Shown here one piece after another: positions 34,741 through 47,761 of a stretch of DNA of 64,000 nt. The notes under the pieces are model-generated. The model ran no database searches. It saw only the letters and a program-made list of their open reading frames with translations, and was not told where the DNA came from. The DNA is from Casuarina equisetifolia. Lineage: Eukaryota > Streptophyta > Magnoliopsida > Fagales > Casuarinaceae. Made by a program: the position numbers and the translations under genes. Positions within the stretch are counted from its first letter, which is position 1, and every line of letters starts with the position of its first letter. The stretch is from the NCBI GenBank assembly GCA_028551475.1, contig CM052359.1, forward strand, positions 13,083,583 to 13,147,582, read 5' to 3'.

Positions 34741-35234
34741 CTTTTCGCCAATATTCTAATTATGTCTCTCAAAATAGTTAGATTTTATGTTTCATTTCTT
34801 CCGAACAAGAAAGCTTTGATGCTTTTGACTTGAATCTTTTCCAAGTCAATGCTAGAAAATTTCTTAGGAAGACCAATTAGGTTTTGAATATTATAGGCCA
34901 CCTTAAGAATAATAATATAGTCTTATTTTCTTTCAGTTTTGTTTATTTGTTTATTTTGTTTTGGACTATGCCCCTGAGCTAGTCCTCAATCAATTTATTT
35001 TTAATGTTGTACACATTCTTTGGGTTTATACTAAAAAGGGTCAATTAAATCCCCTAACCTATGTATTTCATATCAAGATTTGGCTATTTAAATGCCCTTT
35101 TTTTTTCAGAAAAGTTATAGAGTTGCTTATAAGTTATCTCTAGCATCCATAATCGCAACCACAGTTTACAATCGAGTTATATTGCTTGCACCAATGCATA
35201 GAGGACATACACAAATCGTTGGCGCAACGACCCT

Positions 35235-35400
35235 TTGGATCATGCCGAGGTATATGCGGGCAACGAGGAGGGCTCTTTGCAGGGAAAGGTGCTCGCAGTA
35301 ACTCCTGGAGGCTTCTCCACTGTTAAGGGCCTACAAACAAATACACGGATTACGGGCATCAACAAGATTAGGACCGAATACTATGGCCTTAAGAAATTCT
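35235..35400 (-). pseudogene. Faint CTNIP-like relic in a duplicated unit
   Basis: On the minus strand the reading VEKPPGVTASTFPCKEP aligns with TGEKPGVTENTAEGLLQ of the relic at 61753-61920 and, through it, with the SDGEKPATGDK spacer of copy 4. The DNA also aligns to 61.7 kb through 'caaagagc(c/a)ctc' and 'tacctcgg(c/a)atgatc'. Stops interrupt and the Cys core is gone. Only the link to 61.8 kb is solid; the link to the peptide family is tentative. Confidence 0.35.
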
Positions 35401-35929
35401 TAAACATTGCACTGAATACTTGAGCGTGAAAATTGCAAAGCAACTAGTTAAAAACTTTCCTAGCTATACGTATTTCTCCAGAAGTAAAAAAAATGATGAA
35501 GTTGTACGATTGATATTACAAGAAAGCCGCGCCGCCACAAATATGCAAAATCATTGCACGCTGCAAAAATTGTCGGGAAGGTTGATGGACCATATACTTA
35601 AAAAAGGAAAATTATGCAAATGATGTACGAAACCCACTAAAAGGAGCCTCGTATCAGAGCAGTCCACGTACACTGAATCTGGGTTGATAGTTTTGTTAAA
35701 TTTAGGAGAAAACGAAGCAAAAAAGTATTGTACTAGATTTCACTACATTTACTCATATCTTAAACACGAATATTCTATGTACCCTCACATCTACTTGAGC
35801 AATTATTTTTACATTAGAAAAGAAGCAAGTTGGCCTATATTTGTCTCAAACTCGACTAATTAGGGAACAATCTTGCGAGACAAGCAATGTAATGTGTCTT
35901 TTGGTACTTTCTAGCTTGTAGGACAAGAA

Positions 35930-36920
35930 CCTTTAACTTTTTCTAAAAAATAAAAACAAAAAAGTAAGTTTACATTAACAAAAACTAGTGCATATAAACA
36001 TAGGAGCATATTTTATCATTACAAGAGTTATGGAGAGATAGAAGTTAGAAGTCTCTAAATCTTACTCAAAATAATATTTCTTTAAGAAAATTTTATATTT
36101 TGAAACAAAGAGACTTTATTTTGTATAATTTTCCTTCCTTTTATCAACAAAATTGAAATGCCAATTGTTTTGTTCTAAACTCATTTTCTATCACGTTTAG
36201 CCCGTATATAATAAATATAAATATAAAAAGATATCTTGAGAAGTTTTACAATTACATTTCTTCATTTAATTACTTTGGTAATCTATTATAGTTTTTTTGT
36301 TCATCCTCCAATATGACATCAGATTCTATTTTGAATAAGTATAGTTTTTCAAATCATCATTTTCCATGTACATTTGAAAAAGAAATGAACTCCTATTTTC
36401 TATATGAGATTGACAAAATCACAATATAAGTTAATTGAAGGAAACTATCATACAGTTTTTTCTATTATAGAAAGTCAATTTTGAGAAACTAGTCATCCAA
36501 TAAAATTATGTTTGCAAATGCTATCAATCCAAATTAAATTATACAAATCAACCTCTTCATTAACTAGTTGAAGTTTCTTATAAATATCTTTGTAGTAATA
36601 GGGAGAACTATAGAGAACGAGGTAGGAATTAACCTTAGTTTGAAAAGGCCTCTTTAACTCTATGTAATGAAATCTTTTATATCAAGCTGTATTATTGGAG
36701 TTCTTTTATATTTCATACTGTGAATTCACTTATCCTATAAGGAAGAGTTTGCAAGATTAATGAGATCTTAAAGCATATGTAACAAAATGGCTTTATTCAA
36801 AATTTTAAAATTGGTAATCCTAATCCCTTTTTCTTCTTTTGTAAGTAGACCATGTGTCAAACTACTTTATATAAATATTGTATATCTTTACTATTCACTT
36901 TTTCCTTTGTTCCAAAACCT
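35930..36920 (-). mobile_element. Decayed LINE 3' portion
   Basis: Parallel to 9600-10690, including 'agttcttttatatttcat', 'gatt(a)(g)tgagat(c)tta(a)aaacatat', 'aaaattttaa(a)att...taatcc' and 'catttcttcatttaa(t)' segments in the same order. No open coding remains. It splits the unit between the 35.2 kb relic and the 37.4 kb block. Confidence 0.55.
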
Positions 36921-37429
36921 TAAACCGAATGAACTGTGGCTGTGTTTTGCGTGGTAAATAGGCAGCATTAAGACACTCGACGATAAAGATTGAGAACAAA
37001 AGGAAAAACACCTTTGTAGCATTGGAGAGAGTTTGCTTTTATTAAAAATAGTTCTATGATTCAATTCAAAAACTAGTTTTTGAGTTGATGAAATATTGTT
37101 TTTTAATATTTAAATACTATTTAAAAATATTTTATTTTCTATGTGAAACTTTTGTCCTTAACAAATTTTTAAGAAACACAATTTGGTTAATCAAGAAAGA
37201 AACAAGTATTTTGTTTTTAGGTGAGAAGTTAAATATTAAAGGAAATACAAAATTATTTAGTTACAGTATCATCATTTAAGCAAAAAACTACATTTGATAA
37301 ATTTCAAAATTCTTACAAAAATTTATTATAATTATAAGTTTTACTCCTATGATTGATAAAATCTTTTCTTCTACATCTTGTTTGGTTTTTAGAAAAATGT
37401 TCGAGATATTTAGATTTTATCATTTATCC

Positions 37430-37800
37430 TTCTTCTATTCTTTTCACTTCAAACAATAAAGTTGATTATGAAGTATATTCCCTTTTTTTGCACTGATCCT
37501 TAGACGTAGAGTTAGTTCATACAGTCCTGTTTTCAATTGATGTAGCCTGCACATGTTGAGGGAGTGAGAAACTGCACTTCCTAAAGACACGTTGAGGGAC
37601 CCGCCACATAATTAGAATCTGGCACATGATACCCATCAGACCAAGCCAAAAAAAAAAAACCCAAAATAGTGTAAATTTGACTTGGTTAGACCTTCAAGAA
37701 CAATCGGTCAGCTGGAAAGCAACAAAGTTTGGTATCCAGTATTACTGCAACACAAGAACATCGTTGTTCATCTCAAGCTCCTCTCTTGAAAACTAAAGCA
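37430..37800. repeat. Duplicated block shared with 63535-63925
   Basis: Ordered matches: 'ataaagttgatt(c)tgaa(g/a)tatattccc', 'ta(c/t)a(c)agtcct(g)ttttcaattgatg', 'gc(a)catgttg(a)gg', 'gacacccatcaaaccaagc' and 'caa(t)gt(a)tttggtatc...acaacatc(g)attgttc(a)tctcaa'. Confidence 0.65.
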
Positions 37801-37989
37801 CCAATATGTCTTGGTAAAATTCGGTCGAAGGCCGGCCAAATAGTTTCCAGCCGAAGAGTGAGGCTTTTCTTTTGGTTAAGTAGCAAACGTATGCACAGAC
37901 GTATGGCAATCATGTATTTACTTAATCAACAGATGACAAATGCATATCCAACTCAAGTCAGCCATAACATTTGCCAATTACGTATTTGT

Positions 37990-39290
37990 TGAAATTTTGA
38001 ATTAAGCAAAATAGGTCGAAACAGTTAAAATTTGATGTACTATTTATTTTTTGCTAGGTGATTAATTTTACGAAATTGGAATATTTTCTTAAATAGCACA
38101 TAACGGAATTCAGCATATAAAGTGATTTGTAGCTTATGAGCGACTATCCCAAGAAAGTAAACAAATTTCAGGAGGAAGAAGACGAATATGTATACACACA
38201 TGCAAATATATATCATATTTAAACTCGACTAATCCATATGTGGGATGTACCTAGTTTGTTACATTTAGCTACATATAAGCACAATGAAAACTATACATAA
38301 TGCAAATACGAAAATTTGACATGTCAACTATGTTTTTGTCCAATAACAAAAGAGATTAACTCAAACATGGTTTGAGATCGAGTAACAGATATACCCAACT
38401 AGATGTGGAGTAGTAGCCCTTAGAGGAGCTAAATTTGGGTGCCCAATTCAAAATCTGTTAATTTTGTAACAAACAATGCAGAGACTATGTAGTTTGATAG
38501 TGAGAGCAAAACCATATCATTTGCTTTAGGACGGCTTTGGAATTTCCTTGGTATTAAAGGAGATTGTTTGTAATTAGACTCGCTACTGAAAGGATGTCGT
38601 TTCTATATGATCCATTATCGTTTTCTTTGGTTGTATACAATACCGTTTTGATTTTGGCTTCATCTGCTACACATGCAGATGAAATGCGAGGGGTACTAAA
38701 CGGGAAAAAAAAAAAAGCGCCGAAATGGTATATACCATTTCTTTTTTCTTGGGCAGAAATGCTAACTGTTTTGAATAAATAAATTCGTAAGTGCGTAGAA
38801 ATGTTGGTATCTTTCTCTCACCCGTTAACTGTAGAGTTTTCTTACTTAACTAGTAATATTCTATCGCATTATGATCTAATGACAAAGAGTTTACCATAAT
38901 CTATTGTGAGCCCCCTTAGAACTCTTGATACAATCAACCATTTTTTAGTGCCATATTCTTTGTTATGCTGACTCAACAAATTGTTAATCTAGCAAAACTC
39001 TAGAGTTAGTCTAAATTTTTTTTACAAGCAAAATAGATTTATATAATAAAACTAGCAGTTGTATATAATAAAACTAGGAGCATAAACTTAGGTTAAGACC
39101 ACCTTCAACATCAAGTCAAATGAAAAAATGGTCTCATTTATCCTTTAAGCATGTTAAATACACAAGTTTTGAACTATTTTGGATATCTTCCTCACATTGA
39201 AAAATTTATATCTAGTAAACCTCTTAATAGCTTTAAGAGTAGCAATTTTTTAAACTAATAATGTATCTAAAAATTTTAAAGCCTTACCCT
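37990..39290. other. AT-rich non-coding DNA
   Basis: No recognisable gene. A short ORF at 38564-38782 has a hydrophobic start but no known domain. Confidence 0.4.
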
Positions 39291-39297
39291 AAAACAT

Positions 39298-39640
39298 TTA
39301 CCTTTTGTGAAGAACTAAGCTAATTCTTGCTTTCCATGATAAATATGATAGTTGTATGTTAAGTATAATCTCCAAGCATTCCCATATTGCTATAATGTAT
39401 GAACATTGTCTAAAGATGTGATCCCTAGACTCGTTTAATGTTTGGCATAAGTAGCAATGCTTATCTCTAAATGCTCCAAGAAAATGAAGTCTATTTTTGT
39501 CTCGCAATCAAAGTAGTTTGTCTAACCTTATCTTTTATCACATCATTTGGCTTTGGGTAAAATTTTGATATTGCTTTAAATATATGCCATGAAAATTTCC
39601 TACTAGCAGATAAGTTTACTCTTTATCCTAATTATCATTA
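39298..39640 (-). mobile_element. LINE fragment encoding the C-terminal zinc-binding segment
   Basis: The minus-strand ORF (69 codons) contains RDKNRLHFLG, CYLCQTLNESRDHIF and QCSYIIAIWE, the zf-RVT pattern of plant LINE reverse transcriptases ('T...L......C..C....E...H.F..C......W'). Upstream frames continue in pieces to about 39640. Inactive. Confidence 0.75.
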
Positions 39641-41760
39641 CTACCTTTGTATCCCTAAGTATTCTAGAATTAAGAATCACTTACTTTCTAATTTTGATGG
39701 CATAGGCTTTTTGGCAACCAAAAATCATCATATAAAGACATTGATTTTTCATCATCTATTTCTAATGTTACTTTTGAATTTAACTAATTTTAAAAAATAA
39801 TAACTCTCTTTTAAAAGTGCACTTTACTTTTAGAAGACCATAGGTAGGGGTTCTCAAGGGAATCCTCATAGAAAGAACAATACACATGCATACAAAACAT
39901 CCAAGAACCAGCCAATACTCATAGAAACCCTTATGCTTTCCCTTGCTAGGAAAAGCTTTCCAACTACTTCCAAGCTTTCCCTCATTTGGTAAAAACAAAC
40001 TTTGCATTCCATCCAAAAGCAAATAGGCCTATGTTAGAAAAATAAAATTGCTTAAGATATTATGCTTTCCCTTGATGTGCTTAACCTAAAATTTATATTG
40101 CTTTGATCCCGTACTATTAGAGAAAGGAAGAAGTTCTTTCTCAATTCTCTTGGAGTAAAGGATATCTATGTCAAAAGTTTATAAAGAGAATTTGTAGGAA
40201 TATAAGTATTAATATTTTTATGATGATCTTGATTAATGATAATATATTAATTAGCATGATAAATTCATAGAATATTTTAGCATGATACTATGTGTTTATT
40301 AAGGAAAATACAATGTCATGACCAATAATTAATTCTTAAAAAGAATATTTCTTGTGGTTATAATAAATTATATTTAGAGAAATATTGCATTATGTGGTCT
40401 CATGAAAATATTTATGAGAATAGTTATTATATGACTTGTATGCATATTTTTATTAAGCCAAATACTTTTAGAAAATTCTATTTATTAGTTCAAATTTAAC
40501 AAAGGCTAAGAGAAGGAGCTAGACCGTGCAAAGAAAATAATGTAGTTTTGAATGAAATTTGTTGGGAGATTTATCCTCTTAAGGAAATATTATTTTGAAT
40601 TAAATTTGAAAGTTTTTAACTTTTATTTTTTTATAGATATGATAACTTTTATAATATCACTGCTCCAATTCTCTCTCTCTCCATTGCTATTTTGTAGGAA
40701 TCAGCAACAGCTACTGCCAAAGCTCTTTAATGTTCAATCTTTTGAGATGCTCCAATGTTTCGATTCCTAATTGCATAAAATAGAGACAACAACACAAAGA
40801 AAAAGAAGGAAAAAAAAAAGACCTTACACAAAAAAGGATTAAGCTAAGATCTGTTTGTTTTCCTGCTCCTGATCTTAGATTTGGATTCATTGCACTTGTT
40901 GTTTAAACTGCATCTACGGATCTAATCTGTTCTATAACTATTTCTATAATATCAATAGTCAGCGCGATAAATTCCTACCAACCAACGATTGTATCTTTTG
41001 GGGTTTTCTTTTATGCGTCCTCTTCAATCAGCTTGTTTGATCTTTATTGAGGACTTGTAAACATTATATTGTGTAATTTGTAGGATGATGGGAGACCCTT
41101 TGACAATATGTCAAACAAAGTGGATTAGATGGTTTATCCTATCACTTAAAAATAGTGAGATCCATTGATTGGTTTATCAAAGAAGGTAGGTTAGAAGAAA
41201 TTTTCCAATCATTTAAAAGAAAAGGAATTCTTTGTACACTCTCTCTTAGTTATATGCTTGTTGTTTGAATGCGTATCCCACCGGATACTAAAACTTAATT
41301 ATTTCAAGAATTTATCACCTTACAATGCAGAAATTTGTCATTCAAAAATGTGTGGGTGCATTAATACACAAATTGTGTGTTGCATAATTAAATCTAATCT
41401 TTCATACTTGTTGCATTTATAGTATAATTTGAAGAGCATGATTTGATTTTTATATTGGCAGATTTATTTGAATTAGGTGGATATATTATGTTATTGAGTT
41501 GTGTGATTTATATGAAAAAAAATAGATTTGTCACTAGAGAAGGAGTTAAAAGAAACCTAAAAGAATGAGTTACAACCAAGGTTCACATGGGTGCAACATA
41601 GTGGAGACCTATCCCATGCTTTGATACCATCTTAAAGTTTAAGATTTCATTCTAAGATCTTAAAGTCATGAGTGGAAAAACTTTATCATTTATAAGACTA
41701 AGGTTTCATTGTCACACTACTAATGTGAGACACACATTTTTAATAAATAAGAAAGAAAAA
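39640..41760. other. AT-rich non-coding DNA
   Basis: No supported gene; ORFs at 39780-40022 (minus) and 40552-40770 (plus) have no recognisable domain. Some of 39.6-39.8 kb may be more of the LINE. Confidence 0.4.
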
Positions 41761-43260
41761 ATTGCTAATCTCGAAATATATTGGAAAAGGATCAAATTTT
41801 CGCATTAACAAAACCAGCCACATTCTAATGTAGGCTACAAAAGTACGAAGTGGTCAGGACAACTAGGGTATGGGGCAAAGTAGGATTCATTTAATGTCAT
41901 CTGCTTACAACTTGTCAATGAGAATAATTTTCTAGAGAAATCATGCCGGTGGAAGTTTTTATCCCCTTTCAACAGCTTAATGAGAACCAGATGCAGTTCA
42001 TATAAATCAAAGCAAGAGATGTCAATGACCTGTTATAGGCTTTAGAAACAACAATCTGCTATGAACAAGTTGAGTCAATTTAGTTATTACTTGAAATGAA
42101 AGGAAAAATAGAATTTATAAAAACAAGACTAATTCTGAATGTGTAATTTTTGAAGTCATCTAGAGGCTTATAAGTGATAGATTTCACTATATATTCAACA
42201 TGGTTGAAGACCATAGAAGACAAATCTTTTATGTAATATAATATTGTGTATGGTCTCATTATAGGGATATATGCCCCTAATCATTTTATGTTAATAATTA
42301 TTATATATAAAATTTTATTTTAGAAACAATCTTCTATGGCAACAAACATGAAGTTGATGAGCGACAAGAATGTAATACTATGATTAGATACTATATTAAT
42401 GCGACAAGAAGTAGACCTAATCAGGGGTGGAATTTGCACTATCTCCTCGTCGGCATGCTTTGTCCCTACATGTTGCAATCACTAGCATTAGTTTACTAAA
42501 TTCTAGGCGGGTACTAAACTTTAGAGGATGACGGTGGTCAAGCTTTTCCAATATATCCGCTCAAAAGAATGATGTGACAGATGATTCGTAATAACATATT
42601 CTAGCCACTTTTGATTCTCTGAAAGCTACAGAAGTCGCTTGTCCGTTATTTCTTTTTACCACTTTAGAACCGATAGTGCAACCACGGTTTACGATCGAGT
42701 TATGTCACACGCAGAGCTGAAGCTTGCACCAAGCATTCCCTACTTTTGTTAGTGGCTAGTAGAAGAAACTAAAAGAAGTGCCGTATTCTATTCTTCACGG
42801 CAATTGAAGATTAAAAAAGATAATGGATGGAGTGAAAGTTGATGGTGCCACTTTTTCATTTGGGCCAGAAACTTAAGTAGATTTTGAATATTAGGCAACT
42901 TTATAGCGTTCTTTTACTTGATCACGGTATTTAGAAAAGATTGTATCGCGAGTGTGTATATTCGACGGAAACCCTATGCCAACAGAGTTACACTGAATCT
43001 TGGTTGGTACTCTTTCCCAGCAAGAAAAAGAGTTCACACCTGACGTCCCTTATTTTTTTTGTTTGCTGCAGCTAGAAGAGAACCTCAATGAACGGCGAGA
43101 ATTCTATTGATCCCCATGAATGGAGAAGAAATTAACAATGCACTATGGCCTTAACATGTTTTTGAACATCGTAATGCACACTCACACGTGAAGATTGCAA
43201 AACACCTTATAACTTCCCCGGCAATAAAAAAAGATCAGAAGGGAAAAAAAGAAAAAAAGA
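41760..43260. repeat. Partial cluster unit without a recognisable peptide gene
   Basis: Three ordered blocks match other units: 41790-42000 with 25230-25450 ('gcattaa(c/t)aaaacc...cacattctaa'), 42415-42600 with 33755-33950, and 42680-42760 with 35155-35200 and 61650-61710 ('caaccac(a)gtttac(a)atcgagttat'). 43130-43260 again matches 35375-35530 ('actatggccttaa...gaaattgcaaa'). The piece that should hold the peptide gene (42.76-43.12 kb) shows nothing like it. Confidence 0.55.
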
Positions 43261-44980
43261 AAAAAAAAGTACGACTCAAATTACAGAAAAGATATGCAAC
43301 GGCAAATCAGATAGTCATTGCTATACAAAATAATGTGGGCAAGGCCGAGGACCATATCTAAATAAACAAAGTCAATGATGCAAAGTCATCATATGGTCCT
43401 CAGCCGAGTTAAATAATCAGTCCTGTCTGATTACACTGAATTTTGTTTGGTACTCTTCCTAAAATGGGGGAAGAGGAGCAAAAAAGTATATACTTGATTG
43501 CAAAACGTTCTAACACATCTTAAATTATATTCGAGGTACTCTCGTGCCTGCCTAACTGATTATTTAATGTGGGCTAGGTATGTATTTTGTCTCTTCCCTT
43601 TCTATATAATTTAGGAGATTCATAGACTAACCTTGAATAATCTTAACATATGATATCCAAAGTAATTAAATTTAGAATTACCAATTATATAAGTACTCAA
43701 TCTCACATAGAAAAATAAAAGCCATAAAAAAAATTATAAGCAGATGAGTTTATCAACTTAATCTTATAGGATTTTAAGTTAATTATGGACTGTTCTATAA
43801 TTTTTAATTTAGTATCAAAGCCCATGTTCTTCTTTAGACCATTGAAGTGATATTGTAGGATGGTTTGAGTTAGACCATTGAAGTGAAAGGGCTTGTTAAA
43901 TAACCAATATAAAGCTATTGTATCATATTGCTAAATATTTTAATAAGAATTCATATTTTATTTTGTCTTTTTGCTCATGGACAAAGATTTTCGTGAAAAA
44001 TATTGCCTCATGCATGAAATGAGGGGTACATGTTAAGTCCTATACAAAAAAAATAAAAAATAAAAATTAGTTTTTTCATTTAATGTCTTAAAATTTTATG
44101 GTTTGGTATCGGCCCATCTCTAAATTTTCAACAGTAAATTTAAATTTTAAATCCACTCCAATGCGTTGAATGGTTCAAGATCGGTCGTTTAAATCCAACA
44201 AAAACATATCACATTGCAGAAATTCTTTAGTCCTATTGACCAGCATCAAACACAAAAGCTGGTGCAAACTGCAGCCACATAGTTTTTTACTTGCCGGACA
44301 ACGGACCCATGCTCACGGTTCTAACTATTTCTGCATGCAAACAGTCATATCTTGATAGAAGGAAAAATAGGAATTCAAGATGGCAATATAAGCACCTTCT
44401 TAATTCCCTCTGAAGTGCATGCCTTCAGTTTTGCTTTTTGCTTGCTAAAATTGCTTACGAATTTAGTGAAAAAAGAAACAGAGGAAGCAAAAATAAAAAG
44501 AGTAGAATGTCACCAGAATAGGACAAGTCTTTCCTGTGAAAGCTAACCATTTGGTGAAATATTTCCTTTTTCGCATGCCAAACTAGAAAGTAAATGATGA
44601 GAAAATGAATTCCAGAAAATTTGAAGACTATCGGTTCACGAAAGGCATGACAACAGTCCAAATCCTTTTCTGGCTTAAAAGGGTAAGGCTAAAGCACATC
44701 TTGTGAGAGAGTTTTGAAGCAACGCTATTCAGTTAGAGGTTTGACAATCAATCTTTAAATCATATAAAACCGTTCTTCCTCATCGCCTCTGATTAGAATA
44801 ATTCGACTGCAGACTGCAAAGGCTCCTTTATACTTTTGCGTGATGATGGCATATGCTTTTGAATTTCTGAATATGAGGACAAGAGATAATGCTAAAAATG
44901 GAATACTAAAGTGAGTAAGGCATTGATTAAGTTTAAACTTCCTTGACTTAGCAATAAGCATGATGAAGACAGATCACAGA
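43260..44980. other. Non-coding DNA left of the nested retroelement
   Basis: 43410-43510 resembles 35670-35740 ('cactgaat(c)t(t)g(g)gttg...agaggagcaaaaaagtat'), so the duplicated unit extends here. The rest shows only short ORFs without domains. Confidence 0.4.
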
Positions 44981-44983
44981 CGT

Positions 44984-45252
44984 TGAAGATTGATGATTTC
45001 CTCTCTGATATATTTTTCCTATATTGTAGGATCTCAATCTATTTTTCCTATTTTGTAGAGATACTAAGGTTTCCTTGTATAAGCCTTACTTCTATTTATA
45101 TATAGCCTTTTAGGTTATAATGTTTTTAATATAACTGCACACTAAGAGTTCTTTTCTCTACAGCTTTGTTTTCTCTTGTAACTAGTTTTGGTTTTGCTTG
45201 ATCAATAAATAAGCTTTTGTTCCAAACATACAATAGTTCATCAAATTCTTCA
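44984..45252 (+). repeat. 5' LTR of the outer copia
   Basis: Near-identical to 57480-57745 along its length, ending TTCA immediately before the primer binding site. It contains TATATATAG near 45096-45104, a possible LTR promoter TATA box. Confidence 0.9.
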
Positions 45253-45266
45253 TGGTATTGAGAGCC
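45253..45266 (+). other. Primer binding site of the outer copia
   Basis: TGGTATTGAGAGCC, close to the initiator-Met tRNA site TGGTATCAGAGC. Confidence 0.75.
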
Positions 45267-45359
45267 AATGATTTTGTTGGGTTCTTTGCTTAGTTTTTGT
45301 TCACATTGCTGAGCCGTATGCATAAGGAGAACGGCTTTCTCTCTCTAAATTTAAGAAAA

Positions 45360-45900
45360 AGGTGCGGCAATGGTTTTTCTCTCTTCGTAACGTTCTATTA
45401 TTTTGGTTTAATTCTCTTGGTATTCTTGGTTTAGCAAGAAAGTTGAACTTTTTGGCATTCTCGGTTTGGGTTTCTTGGTATTGCCAATTTTTTGTCTTTT
45501 TCTTTTGTTAACTAAATAAAGGAATTGGTTCTCTCGTTGGTTTCTTTAATCTTGCCACCATTTTGTCCTTTTCTTCAACAAAGCTACGAGGGTTATTTTT
45601 TCTCTATTTCGACGGAAAGGTGCAATCTTTATTTGGTTGCAACAAGAACTCATTATTTGGTTTTCTCTTTCATTCTGATGGAAAGGTGTAACCTTTATTT
45701 GATATTTTATTTCTCTTCGATAGAAAGAATTGTGATTTGTTTATCGGTTTTGACTCTACTGTCTACACCAAAACCTTGGCATTTTCTTGTTCGCTTCCGC
45801 ACTTTGTGACTATTTTGATTTGCTATTATGGTTCAATACTTTTTCGAACAATTATTTTTCTCGGAGAATTTTCTAGCTTTGTGCATCTCACAATTCTTTT
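45360..45900 (+). other. Leader of the outer copia where gag would be expected
   Basis: T-rich sequence with an internal imperfect repeat 'gg(a)aaggtg(c/t)aa(t/c)ctttatttg' near 45612-45640 and 45680-45705. No gag N-terminal motif was found, so most of gag seems to be lost before the zinc finger. Confidence 0.4.
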
Positions 45901-45989
45901 ATCAAACACTCGATGTGCTTGATTTTATTTGCCATATTCCCCATTGCGAATGGCATCACCACCTTATGACTACCATGTTGTCTAGGGTT

Positions 45990-46621
45990 TTTAATAAACC
46001 TAAATGTACATATTGTGGGCGCAAGGGGCATCGTAATAAAAGTTGTTATTTTCTCAAGGGGCCTCAATGTGAGCATTGTTAGCTTTTGGGCATAAGAAAA
46101 AGGCTTGTTACAAGCTTAATGGCTATCTTCCAGGTCACAAGAATTTTGCTAGTAACTATATTACTAATCTAGCCACTACTAAGCATAGTCATTGTACTTT
46201 CACACCAAAGCAATATGACCACATTATCCATTTGATCAAAGAGGATTATGGTAGGACCTCTCATGCTAATGAAGTAGGTATTCCAGAATCTTTTCCTTAC
46301 ATTTGGATTATAGATAGTAGGGCTAGTGATCATATTATTGCTGATTTTAATTGTGTAGAATTTCTTATTAAATGCATGTCTAAGTTTAGATCTGTTAAAT
46401 TGCCGAATGGAGAACTAACCCAGGTCACCCACACTAGTTCCATAACCCTAGCCAATAGTTTGAAATTGCACACGGTACTTTATTCTTATGATTTCAAATA
46501 TAACTTATTGTCCATAGCTAAATTCATTGCTGAGAATAACTGTTTAGTAGTTTTTTATGCTGATTTATGTGTGTTTCAGGACCTCTTTACAAGTGACATC
46601 AAAGGGATTGGTAGAATGTGA
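45990..46621 (+). pseudogene. Gag zinc finger and protease of the outer copia
   Basis: CTYCGRKGHRNKSC at about 46007-46050 is a CCHC knuckle. It is followed in another frame by a 181-codon ORF (46076-46621) with WIIDSRASDHI. The retroviral-type protease motif is normally Asp-Ser/Thr-Gly; here Gly is Arg, which should abolish catalysis. LPNGE and YNLLSIAKF motifs downstream fit the copia protease to gag-pre-integrase region. Confidence 0.8.
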
Positions 46622-46719
46622 CATGGACTTTATTTTTTTCTACACCCTAAGAATAACTATGTTAGCCAATCTTCAAGTACTGCACTTGCCCTTTTAATTA
46701 CTTCAACACACAATGACCT

Positions 46720-47600
46720 TAGTTTTCATTTATGACATTTAAGACTTGGTCACATGTCTTCATCTAAATTTAAATTTTTGAATAATTTCAAAGATTTTTC
46801 ATCTTCAGATTTTCATTGCTCAGTTTGTCCTCTTGCTAAGTAAACACGTGATCCATTCACTATTTGCACTAAGAATGTCAAAAATCTTTTTGATTTAATC
46901 CATGTGGATATTTGGGGACCATATCATGCCCCAAATCATGATGGTTTAAAATATTTTCTAACCATTGTTGATGATTTTTCACGTGAAACTTGGACTTTCC
47001 TTATGAAACATAAGACTAAAACAGTATCACATTTGAAACTTTTTTTTAATACAATTAATAATCATTTTAATATTGGGATCAAACGCATTCATTCTGATAA
47101 TACAACTAATTTCTTTAATTCATCATGTGACAAGTTGTTTTCATCATGGGGTATAATCCATGAGAGCTCATGTGTATATACCCCGCAATAGAATGGTGTG
47201 ATAGAACATAAGCATCGCCACTTATTAGATGTTGCATGGGCATTAAAATTTCAAAGTCATATGCCTAAATGTTTTTGGGGTGAGTGTATACTTACTGCCA
47301 CACACATTATCAATCGCATTCCTTCCTCAGTCTTACATGGGAAATCTCCTTATGAAGTAATTCATGGGAAAGCTCCTAACCTTTCAAGATTTCGAGTCTT
47401 TGGTTGTCTTTATTATGCTTCAATAGTAGAGCATAAAGACAAATTTGCTCCTCAAGCTATTCCTAGTATTTTCATAGGATAATCTTTTGGGCAAAAAAGG
47501 TATAAACTTTATGACATTGAAAAAAAGAAATTTTTTATGAGTGGTGATGTTCATTTTCATGAAACTATTTTTCCTTTTACAAACATAGAGACTGGGTCCC
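46720..47600 (+). pseudogene. Integrase of the outer copia
   Basis: A His/Cys zinc-binding segment (LRLGHMSSSKF, then HCSVCPLAK) precedes the catalytic core. The DDE residues are visible: Asp in VDIWGP (46904 on), Asp in IHSDNTTNF and Glu in VIEHKHRHLL. A TAG at about 47189-47191 falls between CVYTPQ and NGVIEHK, and other stops occur near 46842 and 47480. The C-terminal part shows SPYEVIHGKAP and RVFGCLYYA. Non-functional. Confidence 0.85.
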
Positions 47601-47756
47601 ATTCTTCAAAATTCCCTATGATGCCATCTCAAGATGAGAAGCATGCACAACAAGTTATCAGAGTTAACCTTAATTCAGATGCTCAGGTAACCTCTCTTAG
47701 ACAATCAGATCCTATTCATGATACTACCATTCATACTATACTAGATATTACCACTT

Positions 47757-47761
47757 CCAAT
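47757..47761. repeat. Left target-site duplication CCAAT of the inner element
   Basis: CCAAT directly precedes the TGTTGG terminus and is repeated after the right LTR. Confidence 0.9.

Noticed and set aside
35092-35423. Plus-strand ORFs at 35.1-35.4 kb as a real gene
   Set aside because: The equivalent frame at 61.7 kb is broken by several stops, and the minus strand aligns better with peptide relics. No domain was recognised on the plus strand.
45525-45922. Plus-strand ORFs in the outer copia leader
   Set aside because: T-rich low-complexity translation (Phe/Leu/Ser) with an internal repeat; no gag motif.
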